Shown one piece after another: positions 44,337-53,608 of a DNA stretch of 64,000 nucleotides (its first letter is position 1; each line of letters starts with the position of its first letter). Location: NCBI RefSeq assembly GCF_015477605.1, contig NZ_JADLQX010000005.1:277958-341957 (forward strand), written 5' to 3'. The notes below the pieces were generated by a model. The model saw only the letters and a list, made by a program, of their open reading frames with translations, was not told where the DNA came from and made no database searches. This DNA is from Nocardia amamiensis. GTDB lineage: Bacteria; Actinomycetota; Actinomycetes; Mycobacteriales; Mycobacteriaceae. The position numbers were made by a program, and so were the translations under genes.

Positions 44337-45974
44337 TCAGCCGAGGGTGGTGACGTCGAGGTCGCCGTCGGCGTACTGGCTGCGCAGCCGCTTCTTGTCG
44401 AACTTGCCCACGCTGGTCTTGGGCACCTCCGCGATGAAGGTCCAGCGTTCGGGCAACTGCCATTTGGCGAACTTGTCGGCGAGGAACTCGCGCAGCTCTT
44501 CCGGTTTCGCCTCGGCGCCCTCGGCGAGCACCACCGCCACCAGCGGGCGCTCGTCCCACTTCTGGTCCGGCACACCGATCACGGCTGCCTCGGCGACCGC
44601 GGGATGGCCGATCACGGCGTTCTCCAGGTCCACCGACGAGATCCATTCACCACCGGACTTGATCACGTCCTTGGAGCGGTCGACCAGGGTGAGGAACCCG
44701 TCGGGGGTGATCTTGCCGACGTCGCCGGTGCGCAGCCAGCCGTCGTGGAACTTCTCCGGGTCCACCGCCGTGCCGTCGGGCGAGTAGTAGGAGCCGGTGA
44801 TCCACGGACCGCGCACTTCCAGCTCGCCGAGGGCTTCCCCGTCGTTGGGCACCACGCCGTCGTCGCCGACCAGGCGGGCCTGCACCCCGGCCGGGAACCG
44901 GCCCTGGGTCACCCGGTAGGTCCACTTCTGCTCGTCGGTGACCGCGGTCGCCGGCGGATGGGCGACGCTGCCCAGCGGCGAGGTCTCGGTCATGCCCCAC
45001 GCGTGCAGCACCCGCACCCCGTGGCGGTCGGCGAAGGTGTGCATCATCGACGGCGGCACCGCCGAACCACCCACCACCACCGCACGCAGATGCGTGATGT
45101 CCTGCGGATTCGCCGCCAGCGCCGCGAGCACGCCACCCCAGATCGTCGGCACCGCCGCGGCGAAGGACGGCTTCTGCGCGGCCATGCACTCCAGCAGCGG
45201 ACCCGGCTGCAGGAACCGGTCGGGCATGAGCAGATTCGCCCCCGACATCAGCGCCGCGTACGGCAGTCCCCACGCATTCGCGTGGAACAGCGGCACGATG
45301 GCCAGGATGGAGTCGGTTTCGAACAGGCCCATCCCGTTGTTCGCGCTGACCTGCATCGCGTGCAGCCAGTTGGAGCGGTGCGAGTACACCACGCCCTTCG
45401 GGTCGCCCGTGGTGCCCGAGGTGTAGCACATGGCGGCGGCCGAGCGCTCGTCGATCACGGGAAAGTCGTAGGTGTCCGGTTGCGCGGCCAGCAGTTCGGG
45501 GTAGGAGTGCACCTGCACGCCCTCGGGGGCCTCCAGTGTGGCCGCGTCACCGTTGACCACGATCACGTGCCGGACCGTGGTCAGATGCGGCAGGATCTGG
45601 GCGAACAGCGGCACCAGCGTGCCGTCCACCAGCACCACCTGGTCTTCGGCGTGATTGGCCACGTAGACGACCTGTTCGGGGAACAGCCTGATGTTCAGCG
45701 CATGCAGCACCGCGCCCATCGCCGGCACCGCGATATAGGCGACCAGGTGCTCGTTGTTGTTCCACATGAACGTGCCGACCCGATCGCCGACCCCGATTCC
45801 CAACCCGCGCAGCGCGTTCGCCAACCGCGCCGACTCGGTGCCGACCTCGCGGTAGGTCATGGTGCGCACGCCGGTACCGGTCCAGGTGGACACGGTGGAA
45901 TCCCCGGCGAACGTCGATGCGTAGCGCAGCAACGTCGCCAGCGACAAAGGCTCGTCCTGCATAGTGCTGAACAT
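44337..45974 (-). CDS. Long-chain fatty-acid-CoA ligase (AMP-binding, FadD-type)
   Basis: A 545-residue stand-alone acyl-adenylating enzyme that joins a carboxylic acid to CoA through an acyl-AMP. The ATP loop is CYTSGTTGDPKGV, followed by WGMTETSPLG, the ADP-loop segment WLRTGDVGKI and the C-terminal catalytic lysine in TSVGKFDKK. The length matches fatty-acyl-CoA ligases rather than NRPS A domains, and no carrier domain is attached. The start at ATG 45974 has GGAG five bases upstream. A serine hydrolase lies 32 bp upstream on the same strand, so the two are probably one operon. Chain-length preference is unknown. Confidence 0.9.
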   Translation of the reverse strand: MFSTMQDEPLSLATLLRYASTFAGDSTVSTWTGTGVRTMTYREVGTESARLANALRGLGIGVGDRVGTFMWNNNEHLVAYIAVPAMGAVLHALNIRLFPEQVVYVANHAEDQVVLVDGTLVPLFAQILPHLTTVRHVIVVNGDAATLEAPEGVQVHSYPELLAAQPDTYDFPVIDERSAAAMCYTSGTTGDPKGVVYSHRSNWLHAMQVSANNGMGLFETDSILAIVPLFHANAWGLPYAALMSGANLLMPDRFLQPGPLLECMAAQKPSFAAAVPTIWGGVLAALAANPQDITHLRAVVVGGSAVPPSMMHTFADRHGVRVLHAWGMTETSPLGSVAHPPATAVTDEQKWTYRVTQGRFPAGVQARLVGDDGVVPNDGEALGELEVRGPWITGSYYSPDGTAVDPEKFHDGWLRTGDVGKITPDGFLTLVDRSKDVIKSGGEWISSVDLENAVIGHPAVAEAAVIGVPDQKWDERPLVAVVLAEGAEAKPEELREFLADKFAKWQLPERWTFIAEVPKTSVGKFDKKRLRSQYADGDLDVTTLG

Positions 45975-46006
45975 CGGAACTCCTCTATTTCTCCAATGAC
46001 TTCCGC

Positions 46007-47302
46007 TCAGAAAGCCAGGTCTGTATCGGCCACCTTCGGGGTCTCCGACGTGATCCCGTAGAGCAAGCCGATCCAGCGGATCACTTCGGGATACAGAATC
46101 GGTTTGCCGCTGGTGAGCACGGCACACGTCAGCGCACGCTCGGGGTCGGCCCAGGCGACGTTGTTGGTGAAACCCAGATGACCGAAGGCGCGCGTGGTGT
46201 CGGGCCCGAACAGGCTGAATACCCGGCCGCCGAGCATCGGCCCGTACCCGAAGCCGAAATTCATGCCCAGCGTGAGATCGGGCTCGATCCGGGACTGTGG
46301 GACGAGCGCCGCGGCGATGGTGTCCGGCCGCATCACGTGCACGCCGTCGAGTTCGCCACCGCGGCGGAAGATCTCGTAGAAACGGGTGAACTCCACCGCG
46401 GTGCTGACCAGGTTGGCGGCGGGTGCGATGACGCTCAGATAGGCCGGATCGTTGCCGGTCTCGACGGCCTCGGCGAAGCTGACGCCCAGCAGCCGGTCCA
46501 TGGCATTGGACAGCGGCGGCATCGGCGGCATCCCGGTCGGATAGTTGTGCGCGAGCTTGGGGAAATCCTCCGGCGACACCCCGTAATTGGTCCACCGGAA
46601 ACCCAGCGGACGCAGGATCTCCTCGGCCAGAACGGTGCGGATGTCCTTGCCGGTCGCGCGGTGCACCACCTCGCCCAGGATGAAACCGCCCGAGAGCGCG
46701 TGATACGACTGGAAGCGGCCGGGCGGCGCGGACGGGCGCACCGCGCACAGATTCCGCACCAGCCGTTCCCGATCCGCGACCGCTTCGGCGGTGAGCGCCT
46801 CCCTCGGCAGGCTCGCGACGCCGGACCGGTGCGCGAGCACCTGCCCGATCGTGATGGATTCTTTTCCATGACATCCGTATTCGGGGATGTAGCGGCTGAC
46901 CGGCGCGTGCAACTCGAGCAGTCCACGCTCGACGAGTAGGTGCACGACGAAAGCCGTGACGCCTTTGGACGCGGAGTAGGTGACGAACGGGGTGCGCGTG
47001 TCCACGAGAACCTTCGGCGCATCGCGCCCGTCGCCGGGACCGTTGCCGTGCGCGTGACCGAGAGCCCGATCGAAGACGACTTGCCCGTGCCTGCGCACGC
47101 ACACCTGGATGGCGGGGTGGACACCGCTGCGGTACACCAGCCGCATCCGCCGCCAGATGCGCTCGGCGTAGTCGGGCGCCAGGCCGACCTCGGTCGGCGC
47201 CACCTCGGCGCCGATCGACGCGACGGAGTCGAGATCTTCCGGGATGGGACTGCGTCGCACCAGGTCGGGCAGCTTCGGAAGGGTTGGCACGCGCGCGAGC
47301 AT
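46007..47302 (-). CDS. Serine hydrolase of the beta-lactamase/esterase class (LipL/EstB-like)
   Basis: A 431-residue protein of the serine beta-lactamase-like fold. The SxxK nucleophile motif is visible in TYSASKGVTA, a Tyr-containing motif in QSYHALSGGF, and a late GHLGFTN segment. No signal peptide is obvious. Such proteins in actinobacteria are mostly carboxylesterases or lipases. Its place just ahead of the acyl-CoA ligase suggests ester hydrolysis feeding free acid to the ligase; that link is inference. The promoter region upstream is occupied by a 46-49 bp tandem repeat array. Confidence 0.8.
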   Translation of the reverse strand: MLARVPTLPKLPDLVRRSPIPEDLDSVASIGAEVAPTEVGLAPDYAERIWRRMRLVYRSGVHPAIQVCVRRHGQVVFDRALGHAHGNGPGDGRDAPKVLVDTRTPFVTYSASKGVTAFVVHLLVERGLLELHAPVSRYIPEYGCHGKESITIGQVLAHRSGVASLPREALTAEAVADRERLVRNLCAVRPSAPPGRFQSYHALSGGFILGEVVHRATGKDIRTVLAEEILRPLGFRWTNYGVSPEDFPKLAHNYPTGMPPMPPLSNAMDRLLGVSFAEAVETGNDPAYLSVIAPAANLVSTAVEFTRFYEIFRRGGELDGVHVMRPDTIAAALVPQSRIEPDLTLGMNFGFGYGPMLGGRVFSLFGPDTTRAFGHLGFTNNVAWADPERALTCAVLTSGKPILYPEVIRWIGLLYGITSETPKVADTDLAF

Positions 47303-47424
47303 GGTTCAGTACACACCGACCATGAGCCACATCACACCGGGGATGCTACCCAACGGTAAGCCGCACCGGGCAAGCCCCGGAGGATTCCCCGAAACCACCT
47401 GTCCGACGGCGGATGCCCTCAGTT

Positions 47425-47700
47425 CCGGCTGGTCAGCCCTGCCGCCGCGACCTCCGTGACGGACATTCTCGATCCGGACTGGTGAACTCCGCGCCATCTC
47501 GGTGGCGGATACTGTCGATCCAGACTGGTGAACTCCGCGCCATCTCGGTGGCGGATACTCTCGGTCCCGGCTGGTCAGCTTTTCCGCCACCTCGGTGGCG
47601 GATGCGCCTCGTCCCGGCTTTCACTTCGGCACCGCGACCTGGCCGGCGGATTCGCGTTGGTTCCAGCTATGAGCTCGGCACCGCCACCTCGGCATGCGCC
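47425..47700. repeat. 46-49 bp tandem repeat array, about six degenerate copies
   Basis: Copies start at 47425, 47474, 47520, 47566, 47613 and 47662. The copies at 47474 and 47520 are almost identical; the others are diverged. Each unit runs from a CCRGNYTGGT-like start through CCGCCANCTCGGTGGCGGAT; the copy at 47566 contains the near-perfect hairpin CCGCCACC-TC-GGTGGCGG. The last copy overlaps the 3' end of the cation transporter gene. The array lies between that gene and the serine hydrolase start. Confidence 0.85.
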
Positions 47701-48782
47701 GGATACGCATGGACCACCGCGGTATTCAGCTTCGGCATCACATGGGTGAGCGTGTGCTCGGCATCGTGCGCGACCCGGTGGGCGTCCGCGAGCGTGATGG
47801 TCGGCGCCACGTCCAGCTCCACGTCGGCATGCAGGCGATGCCCGATCCAGCGCATCCGCAGGCTGCGCACGCCTTGCACGCCCGGCTCGGCGGCCAGTGC
47901 CCGCTCGGCCGCGAGGACCAGCTCCGGATCCACCGCGTCCATCAACCTGCGCAGCACGTCCCGCGCCGCGGTCCGCAAGACCGCGAGGATCGCGACGGTG
48001 ATCAGCAGACCGATGATCGGGTCCGCCAGCGGGAACCCCAAGGCCACTCCCCCGGCGCCGAGTAGCACAGCCAGCGAGGTGAACCCGTCGGTGCGTGCAT
48101 GCAGACCGTCGGCGACCAGCGCCGCCGAGCCGATCCGCCGCCCCACCCGGATCCGGTACAGCGCGACCGTCTCATTGCCGAGGAACCCGATCAGTCCCGC
48201 CGCGGCGACCCAGCCGAGATGGTCGATCGGCACCGGATCGAGCATCCTGCGGACCGACTCGTATCCCGCGATCAGAGCCGACAAGGCGATCATCGCGACG
48301 ACGAAGAGCCCCGCCAGGTCCTCCGCCCTGCCGAACCCGTAGGTGTAGCGCCGGGTCGCCGCCTTGCGTCCGAGCGCGAACGCGATCCACAGCGGCACGG
48401 CGGTCAGCGCGTCGGAGAAGTTGTGCACGGTGTCGGCCGCCAGCGCCACTGAACCGGACACGGCGACGATCAGCAGTTGGAGCACCGCCGTGCACCCCAG
48501 CACCACCAGACTGAGTTTGACCGCGCGGATGCCGATCGCACTGGCCTCGAGCGCGTCGTCCATGCTGTCGGCGGCGTCGTGGCTGTGCGGGACGAAGATT
48601 TCGCGCAGTGCGCCGAGCAGGCCCGTCCGGCGCTCGTGATGGTGACCGGCGTGGCGGTGCTGGTGCCGATGGCTGCCGTGCTGGTGCCGGTGTTCGCGCA
48701 GGTGCGCATCCGGTGCGCGGCGGCGACCGGTCCCCTCGCTCGCCGTGACGCGCGCTCCGGCAGCATGTTTCGCCCAGCTCAT
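47667..48782 (-). CDS. Cation diffusion facilitator efflux transporter
   Basis: A 371-residue CDF-family metal/proton antiporter of the inner membrane. The N-terminus has a striking His-rich stretch (HLREHRHQHGSHRHQHRHAG) expected to bind zinc or a similar ion. Transmembrane segments follow, with metal-site motifs ADTVHNFSDAL and ADGLHARTDGF, then a cytoplasmic domain. The ATG at 48780-48782 overlaps the stop of the ArsR gene (ATGA), so translation is coupled and expression follows the metal sensor. The metal is probably Zn, Co or Cd; sequence cannot decide. Confidence 0.9.
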   Translation of the reverse strand: MSWAKHAAGARVTASEGTGRRRAPDAHLREHRHQHGSHRHQHRHAGHHHERRTGLLGALREIFVPHSHDAADSMDDALEASAIGIRAVKLSLVVLGCTAVLQLLIVAVSGSVALAADTVHNFSDALTAVPLWIAFALGRKAATRRYTYGFGRAEDLAGLFVVAMIALSALIAGYESVRRMLDPVPIDHLGWVAAAGLIGFLGNETVALYRIRVGRRIGSAALVADGLHARTDGFTSLAVLLGAGGVALGFPLADPIIGLLITVAILAVLRTAARDVLRRLMDAVDPELVLAAERALAAEPGVQGVRSLRMRWIGHRLHADVELDVAPTITLADAHRVAHDAEHTLTHVMPKLNTAVVHAYPAHAEVAVPSS

Positions 48783-49174
48783 GACGCGTCCGCCTCGCCG
48801 TGGCGGGGCAGTTCGCGCACCGCGCCCGCCCCGCGATGGTGTGCCGGAACGCCAGGGCCCGCATGCTCGGCGTTGTACACCGCGTCCACCACCAATTGCC
48901 GGATGTGCTCGTTCTCCAAGCGGTAGAAGATCGTCGTGCCCGACCTGCGGGTGTTCACCAGGCGCGCCATCCGCAGTTTCGCCAAATGCTGCGACACCGA
49001 GGCGGCGGGCTTGCCGACCTGTCCGGCCAGGTCGGTCACCGACAGTTCGCGGTCGACCAGCGCCCACAGCACCTGCACGCGGGTCGGGTCGGCCAGCATC
49101 CGGAACACCTCGACAACCAGCCCGACCTGGTCCTCGGCGAGCAGGGGCCGCATTTCCTGGTTATCTGCATTCAT
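48779..49174 (-). CDS. ArsR/SmtB-family metal-responsive repressor
   Basis: A 131-residue winged-helix repressor with the ArsR core MLADPTRVQVLWALVDRELSVTDLAGQVGKPAASVSQHLAKL. The C-terminal helix and tail (VVDAVYNAEHAGPGVPAHHRG) have Asp and His residues placed like alpha-5 zinc or nickel/cobalt sites; there is no Cys-x-Cys arsenic site. It is co-transcribed and translationally coupled with the efflux transporter downstream, so metal binding should release the operon. An inverted repeat overlaps its own start codon. Confidence 0.9.
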   Translation of the reverse strand: MNADNQEMRPLLAEDQVGLVVEVFRMLADPTRVQVLWALVDRELSVTDLAGQVGKPAASVSQHLAKLRMARLVNTRRSGTTIFYRLENEHIRQLVVDAVYNAEHAGPGVPAHHRGAGAVRELPRHGEADAS

Positions 49175-49183
49175 ACGCAGATA
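49162..49183. promoter_or_regulatory. Operator for the ArsR-type repressor
   Basis: TATCTGC (49162-49168) and GCAGATA (49177-49183) form a perfect 7-8-7 inverted repeat spanning the start codon of the repressor gene. This arrangement fits autorepression by SmtB/ArsR proteins. Confidence 0.7.
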
Positions 49184-49861
49184 TTAGAACAGACGGGGGT
49201 CCCGGTACAGCGCCGCGTCCAGGCCGGCGTGCCGGCGACACCCCCTGCGTCGCCGCCGACACACCGGTCGACCCCGATCCGAACAGCTTTGTTCTAGCCG
49301 AGTGTGGCGCTACTGCGCCAGCCGATCGCGTGGATATCACCCGAATGAGACAAACCAATTTCTCAGGTGCACGGGCGGTTTCGGTTCTCGCCCACCAGCT
49401 ACCCGGTTGACCAGCACGAACACTGCGGCGCCAGACGGAAATCCGGGTGCGTGCTGCACACACAGCTGCACGTGCAAGCGGAACGTGCGAGTGCCCCCGG
49501 CATCTCGACCGCACGCCAATCGCGGGCACTTCACCGATGCGATCCGGCCATTGTGCACTGAATGGTGCGCACACGCGGCCATCTTCGTCCGAATCGTGGT
49601 GATCGGCCGGTTTCGCTGCCACCCGCGCTTCGTATGCGTTCGACGCCCGGCGCAAGGCATTGCACACGGTATACATCCCGGGCATAAGCCTCCAGCGCCC
49701 ACGCCGCTCGCCCGCCGCGACCCTGGCCCCGGTCAGGTGAATTGCCGCAAAGCCGGACGACACCGCCTGGCGAGCACCGCCTCGGAGGACGAGCACGCGC
49801 GGGGATAACGCGCGGTTACTGTGAACCACGAGAAGCGCACCGAGCGACCGGGAGTAGATCA
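49184..49861. other. 678-bp gap without a convincing gene
   Basis: The stretch between the ArsR gene and the acyl-CoA dehydrogenase has open frames on both strands, but they are rich in Cys, His and Arg, lack family features and overlap one another. I see no RNA gene or repeat. It probably holds the promoters of the two divergent units and perhaps decayed coding sequence. Confidence 0.5.
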
Positions 49862-51004
49862 ATGCCAGTGGACCGTATGCTGCCCACCCCGGAGGCCCGG
49901 GATCTGCTCGAGCTGACCCGCGACATCGCCGACAAGGTGCTCGAACCGCGGGTAGCCGAGTGCGAGAAGACCGGCATCTTCCCTGAGGGCGTTTTCCCCG
50001 CACTCGGTGCCGCCGGACTGCTCAGCCTGCCGTATCCGGAGGAATTCGGCGGCGGCGATCAGCCCTACGAGGTGTACTTGCAGGTGCTCGAGGAGCTTGC
50101 CGCGCGCTGGGCCGCGGTCGCCGTGGCGGTCAGCGTGCACAGCCTGTCGTGTCATCCGCTGTTCAACTTCGGCTCCGACGAGCAGAAGCAGCGCTGGCTG
50201 GCCGGGATGCTGTCCGGCGAAACCATCGGGGCCTACAGTCTGTCGGAACCGCACGCGGGCTCCGACGCGGCCGCGCTGCGCTGCCGCGCCACCCCGGTCG
50301 AGGGCGGCTATCGGATCAACGGCGCCAAAGCCTGGATCACCAACGGCGGCCGTGCCGACTTCTACACCCTGTTCGCCCGCACCGGCGAAGGCTCCCGGGG
50401 CATCTCCTGCTTCCTGGTGCCCGGCGATACCGAAGGACTCGGCTTCGGCAAGCCCGAGGAGAAGATGGGCCTGCGCGCGGTACCGACCACCACCGCCGCC
50501 TACGACGACGCGTTCCTGCCCGCCGAACGCCGCATCGGCGCGGAGGGCCAGGGACTTTCGATCGCCTTCAGCGCACTGGACTCCGGCCGTCTCGGCATCG
50601 CGGCAGTCGCCACCGGCTTGGCGCAGCGCGCCCTCGACGAGGCCGTGGCCTACGCGAAGGAGCGCGAAGCATTCGGCCGTCACATCATCGATCACCAGGG
50701 CCTCGGGTTCGTCCTCGCCGACATGGCCGCCGCCGTCGATTCCGCACGCGCCACGTATATCGACGCGGCGCGCCGCCGGGACCGAGGGCTGCCGTACTCC
50801 CGCCAGGCCAGTGTGGCCAAGCTCGTCGCCACCGACGCCGCCATGAAGGTCACCACCGACGCCGTGCAGGTGTTCGGCGGCTACGGCTACACCCAGGACT
50901 TCCCCGTCGAGCGCTACATGCGCGAGGCCAAGGTGATGCAGATCTTCGAGGGCACCAACCAGATCCAGCGCATGGTCATCGCGCGCCAGCTCGCCGGGAA
51001 CTAA
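49862..51004 (+). CDS. Acyl-CoA dehydrogenase
   Basis: A 380-residue FAD-dependent enzyme that introduces the 2,3 double bond in an acyl-CoA. Typical segments are YSLSEPHAGSDAAAL, GAKAWITNGGRADFYTLFA, EKMGLRAVPT and the C-terminal QVFGGYGYTQDFPVERYMREAKVMQIFEGTNQ, where the Glu of FEGT is the catalytic base. The size is normal for short/medium-chain members. The start at ATG 49862 has GGGAG upstream. A flavin monooxygenase follows after 80 bp on the same strand and may be co-transcribed. Confidence 0.9.
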   Translation: MPVDRMLPTPEARDLLELTRDIADKVLEPRVAECEKTGIFPEGVFPALGAAGLLSLPYPEEFGGGDQPYEVYLQVLEELAARWAAVAVAVSVHSLSCHPLFNFGSDEQKQRWLAGMLSGETIGAYSLSEPHAGSDAAALRCRATPVEGGYRINGAKAWITNGGRADFYTLFARTGEGSRGISCFLVPGDTEGLGFGKPEEKMGLRAVPTTTAAYDDAFLPAERRIGAEGQGLSIAFSALDSGRLGIAAVATGLAQRALDEAVAYAKEREAFGRHIIDHQGLGFVLADMAAAVDSARATYIDAARRRDRGLPYSRQASVAKLVATDAAMKVTTDAVQVFGGYGYTQDFPVERYMREAKVMQIFEGTNQIQRMVIARQLAGN

Positions 51005-51084
51005 CCGCCCGAGGTGGCCGAAAATGCCAATCGCGTGACCGCGGATGTCTTCGGCCTGCGAGTACTCCGCCGTACTCTCGGTGC

Positions 51085-52557
51085 ATGACCTCGCCGTCCA
51101 TCATCATCATCGGAGCCGGATTCGCCGGACTCGGCATGGCACTGGAACTGCGGCGTGCCGGGCTGGACACGTTCACCATCCTCGAGCGCGCCGACGACCT
51201 GGGCGGCGTATGGCGCGAGAACACCTACCCCGGCGCGGCCTGTGACGTGCCCTCGCCGCTGTACTCCTGGTCCTACGAACCGAAATCCGACTGGCCGCGG
51301 CGGTTCTCCGAACAGCGCGACATCCACGAGTACATGCGCGGCGTCGCCGACAAGTACGGCCTGCATCCATTCATCCGCTTCGGCGCCGAGGTGACCGACG
51401 CGGAATTCGACGAGCACAGCGGCCAGTGGACCGTGCGCACTGCCGACGGTTCGCAGCTGTCCGCCGACATCCTCATCCCCGCCGTCGGCCAGCTGTCGCG
51501 TCCTGCCATGCCGAACATTCCCGGCATCGATACCTTCACCGGACCCGCGTTCCACTCCGCCGAGTGGAACCACGAGGTCGACCTCACCGGCAAGCGCATC
51601 GCCTGCATCGGCACCGGAGCAAGCGCGATCCAGTTCATCCCGCGTATCCAGCCGCGGGCCGCCCACCTCACGCTGTTCCAACGCTCGGCGGCCTGGGTGC
51701 TGCCGAAGGCAGATGTCGAGTACAGCTCCTGGCACCATGCGCTGTTCAAGTACTTCCCACCCAGCCGGATCGCGGAGCGCTTCGCCATCTGGTCGTTTTT
51801 CGAAGTGCTCGCGCTCGCGCTGACCGACATCCCGGCGATCAAGACACCGGTGATCGGGTTGGCCGACCGGCACCGGGCCAAGCAGGTCCCCGATCCCGAG
51901 CTGCGCGCGAAACTGACGCCCGACTACGCGGCGGGCTGCAAGCGCGGCCTGTTCTCCAACGACTACTTTCCCGCGCTGGCGCAGCCGAACGTCACCGTGG
52001 AGACCACGGCCATCGAGGAGATCACCCCGACCGGTATCCGCACCGCCGACGGCGTCGAGCACGAGGTGGACGTCATCGTCTACGGCACCGGGTTCAAGGG
52101 CACCGAGTTCCTCGCGCCGATGAACATCTACGGCCTCGACGGGCGCAAGCTGGCCGATGTGTGGGGCGCCGCCGGAGCCCGCGCCTACCTCGGCGTCTCC
52201 GTGCCACGGTTCCCGAACCTGTTCATGATGTACGGCCCGAACACCAACGTAGGCTCCGGCTCGATCATCTACATGCTGGAATCCCAGGCCCGCTACATCC
52301 GCCAGGTCGTCCGGTACCTCACCGACCGCCCAGGCCGCTCCCTCGCCGCCCGCCCCAGCATCGAGCAGCGCTGGGACGACTGGCTCCAGCACCGCCTGAA
52401 AGACACCCCGTGGAATTTCTGCACCAGCTGGTACCGCAACGCCGCCGGACGGATCACCAACAACTGGCCCGGCGCCACCGTGCTCTACCGCTGGAAAACA
52501 AGGACGTTCGACCCGTCCGACTACGACGAGACGCAGGCGCCTGCGCACTCGGCATAA
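51085..52557 (+). CDS. FAD-dependent Baeyer-Villiger-type monooxygenase
   Basis: A 490-residue class B flavoprotein monooxygenase. It has the N-terminal FAD fingerprint GAGFAGLG, the segment GGVWRENTYPGAACDVPSPLYSWSY, the Baeyer-Villiger fingerprint FTGPAFHSAEW (pattern FxGxxxHxxxW), and a second dinucleotide fold GTGASAIQ for NADPH. It would insert oxygen next to a ketone or oxidise a heteroatom; the substrate is unknown. Many copies occur in Nocardia, Rhodococcus and Mycobacterium. Its association with the acyl-CoA dehydrogenase suggests ketone or lipid catabolism. Confidence 0.85.
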   Translation: MTSPSIIIIGAGFAGLGMALELRRAGLDTFTILERADDLGGVWRENTYPGAACDVPSPLYSWSYEPKSDWPRRFSEQRDIHEYMRGVADKYGLHPFIRFGAEVTDAEFDEHSGQWTVRTADGSQLSADILIPAVGQLSRPAMPNIPGIDTFTGPAFHSAEWNHEVDLTGKRIACIGTGASAIQFIPRIQPRAAHLTLFQRSAAWVLPKADVEYSSWHHALFKYFPPSRIAERFAIWSFFEVLALALTDIPAIKTPVIGLADRHRAKQVPDPELRAKLTPDYAAGCKRGLFSNDYFPALAQPNVTVETTAIEEITPTGIRTADGVEHEVDVIVYGTGFKGTEFLAPMNIYGLDGRKLADVWGAAGARAYLGVSVPRFPNLFMMYGPNTNVGSGSIIYMLESQARYIRQVVRYLTDRPGRSLAARPSIEQRWDDWLQHRLKDTPWNFCTSWYRNAAGRITNNWPGATVLYRWKTRTFDPSDYDETQAPAHSA

Positions 52558-52612
52558 CCTCGGCAATTCGCCAGTAAACTGGCATTTATCCGGGGTCGAG
52601 CGGAGGTGTGCC

Positions 52613-53389
52613 GTGCGGTGGCTGCTGATCGTCGTGGTGATCGTTGTGCTGGTCGCCTTGCTGGTATGGCTGGCGCAACGGAGCAAGCAGCGCTCAGCTA
52701 TCGAACTGGCCGACGCGCTCGCCGATGCCAGGCAGGTGAACGAGCGACTCGGCGGCCAGGTCTACAGCCTTACCGGCGGCAACGAGGCGGCGACCCAGGC
52801 ACTGGCCGACGCCTCCGAGCGACATCTCGCCGCAGGAGCGCAACTCGATCGGGCCAGCACTCCCGCACAGGCACGGCTGGCCAAACAGACCGCACTGGAA
52901 GGGCTCTACTACATCAGGGCCGCGCGCACCGCGATGAGCATGGACCCCGGTCCCGCGATCGCCGCACTCGACGGCCAGGACATCGCCGGGCAGGTCAGCG
53001 AGAAGCGCGTAGTCCGGTACGAGGGCAGACAGATCGCGGCCTCACCCGAGCCCTCGCCGGCAACGCCGAACTACTACCCCGGCGGCCGCGTCGCCGGACG
53101 ACCGATTCCCGCGGGTTGGTACTCCGAACCCTGGTGGAAGCCCGCGCTGATCGGCGGCGCCTGGGGCCTCGGCTCAGCACTGCTGTTCACGTCCCTGTTC
53201 TCCGGAATGTCCGGCGTCGGGTACGACGCCCACGGGTTCGAGAGCGGATACGGCGAGGGATACCAGGACGGTCTGGCCGCTGACCACGGCGGTCCCGACC
53301 AGGGTGGCGACTACTCCGGCGGCACCGACGGCGGTGGTTTCGATAGCGGAGGCTTCGACGGCGGCGGAGGCTTCGACGGCGGCTTCTGA
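52613..53389 (+). CDS. Membrane-anchored protein with Gly/Asp-rich tail, unknown function
   Basis: A 258-residue protein with one N-terminal membrane segment (WLLIVVVIVVLVALLVWLA), a helical region (about 25-130), a second hydrophobic stretch near 185-205 (ALIGGAWGLGSALLFTSLF) and a Gly/Asp-rich low-complexity tail ending in GGGGFDGGF. Similar actinobacterial proteins are annotated as DUF1542-like, though the match is from memory. The GTG start at 52613 is set by GGAGG seven bases upstream. It is the last gene before the tRNA and the island. Confidence 0.7.
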   Translation: MRWLLIVVVIVVLVALLVWLAQRSKQRSAIELADALADARQVNERLGGQVYSLTGGNEAATQALADASERHLAAGAQLDRASTPAQARLAKQTALEGLYYIRAARTAMSMDPGPAIAALDGQDIAGQVSEKRVVRYEGRQIAASPEPSPATPNYYPGGRVAGRPIPAGWYSEPWWKPALIGGAWGLGSALLFTSLFSGMSGVGYDAHGFESGYGEGYQDGLAADHGGPDQGGDYSGGTDGGGFDSGGFDGGGGFDGGF

Positions 53390-53488
53390 TCCGCCTCCAG
53401 CAACTCCCCACGACAGCGATGCGGACTCCCAGCCCTCGACCCGGTAGACTGCGGACGTCCCGGGTAGGCACACCGCCCACCACAACCA

Positions 53489-53564
53489 GCCTTCGTAGCT
53501 CAGGGGATAGAGCACCGCTCTCCTAAAGCGGGTGTCGCAGGTTCGAATCCTGCCGAGGGCACCA
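53489..53564 (+). tRNA. tRNA-Arg (anticodon CCT)
   Basis: A 76-nt sequence folds as a full cloverleaf. The acceptor GCCTTCG pairs with CGAGGGC (one G-U). The anticodon loop CTCCTAA sits on the stem CCGCT/AGCGG, giving anticodon CCT for AGG codons. The T-arm is GCAGG-TTCGAAT-CCTGC, followed by A and an encoded CCA. It marks the left edge of the accessory region. Confidence 0.95.
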
Positions 53565-53608
53565 ACCTGAGACAGTCATTTCCGCAGGTCAGAGCGATTT
53601 TTCGCGTT

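Noticed and set aside
44337..45974. Acyl-CoA ligase as the starter-loading enzyme for the NRPS
   Set aside because: It lies more than 4 kb away beyond unrelated genes, and neither NrpsA nor NrpsC has a starter C domain to accept an acyl chain.
44337..47330. A 997-residue frame joining the acyl-CoA ligase to upstream sequence
   Set aside because: Only the part from 45974 is ligase. The rest is an out-of-frame reading of the serine hydrolase gene.
47425..47700. CRISPR array
   Set aside because: The repeats are contiguous with no unique spacers, and no cas genes are nearby.
49302..49808. Plus-strand 168-residue frame
   Set aside because: Cys/His/Arg-rich composition, no ribosome site, no recognisable motif, and competing frames on the other strand.
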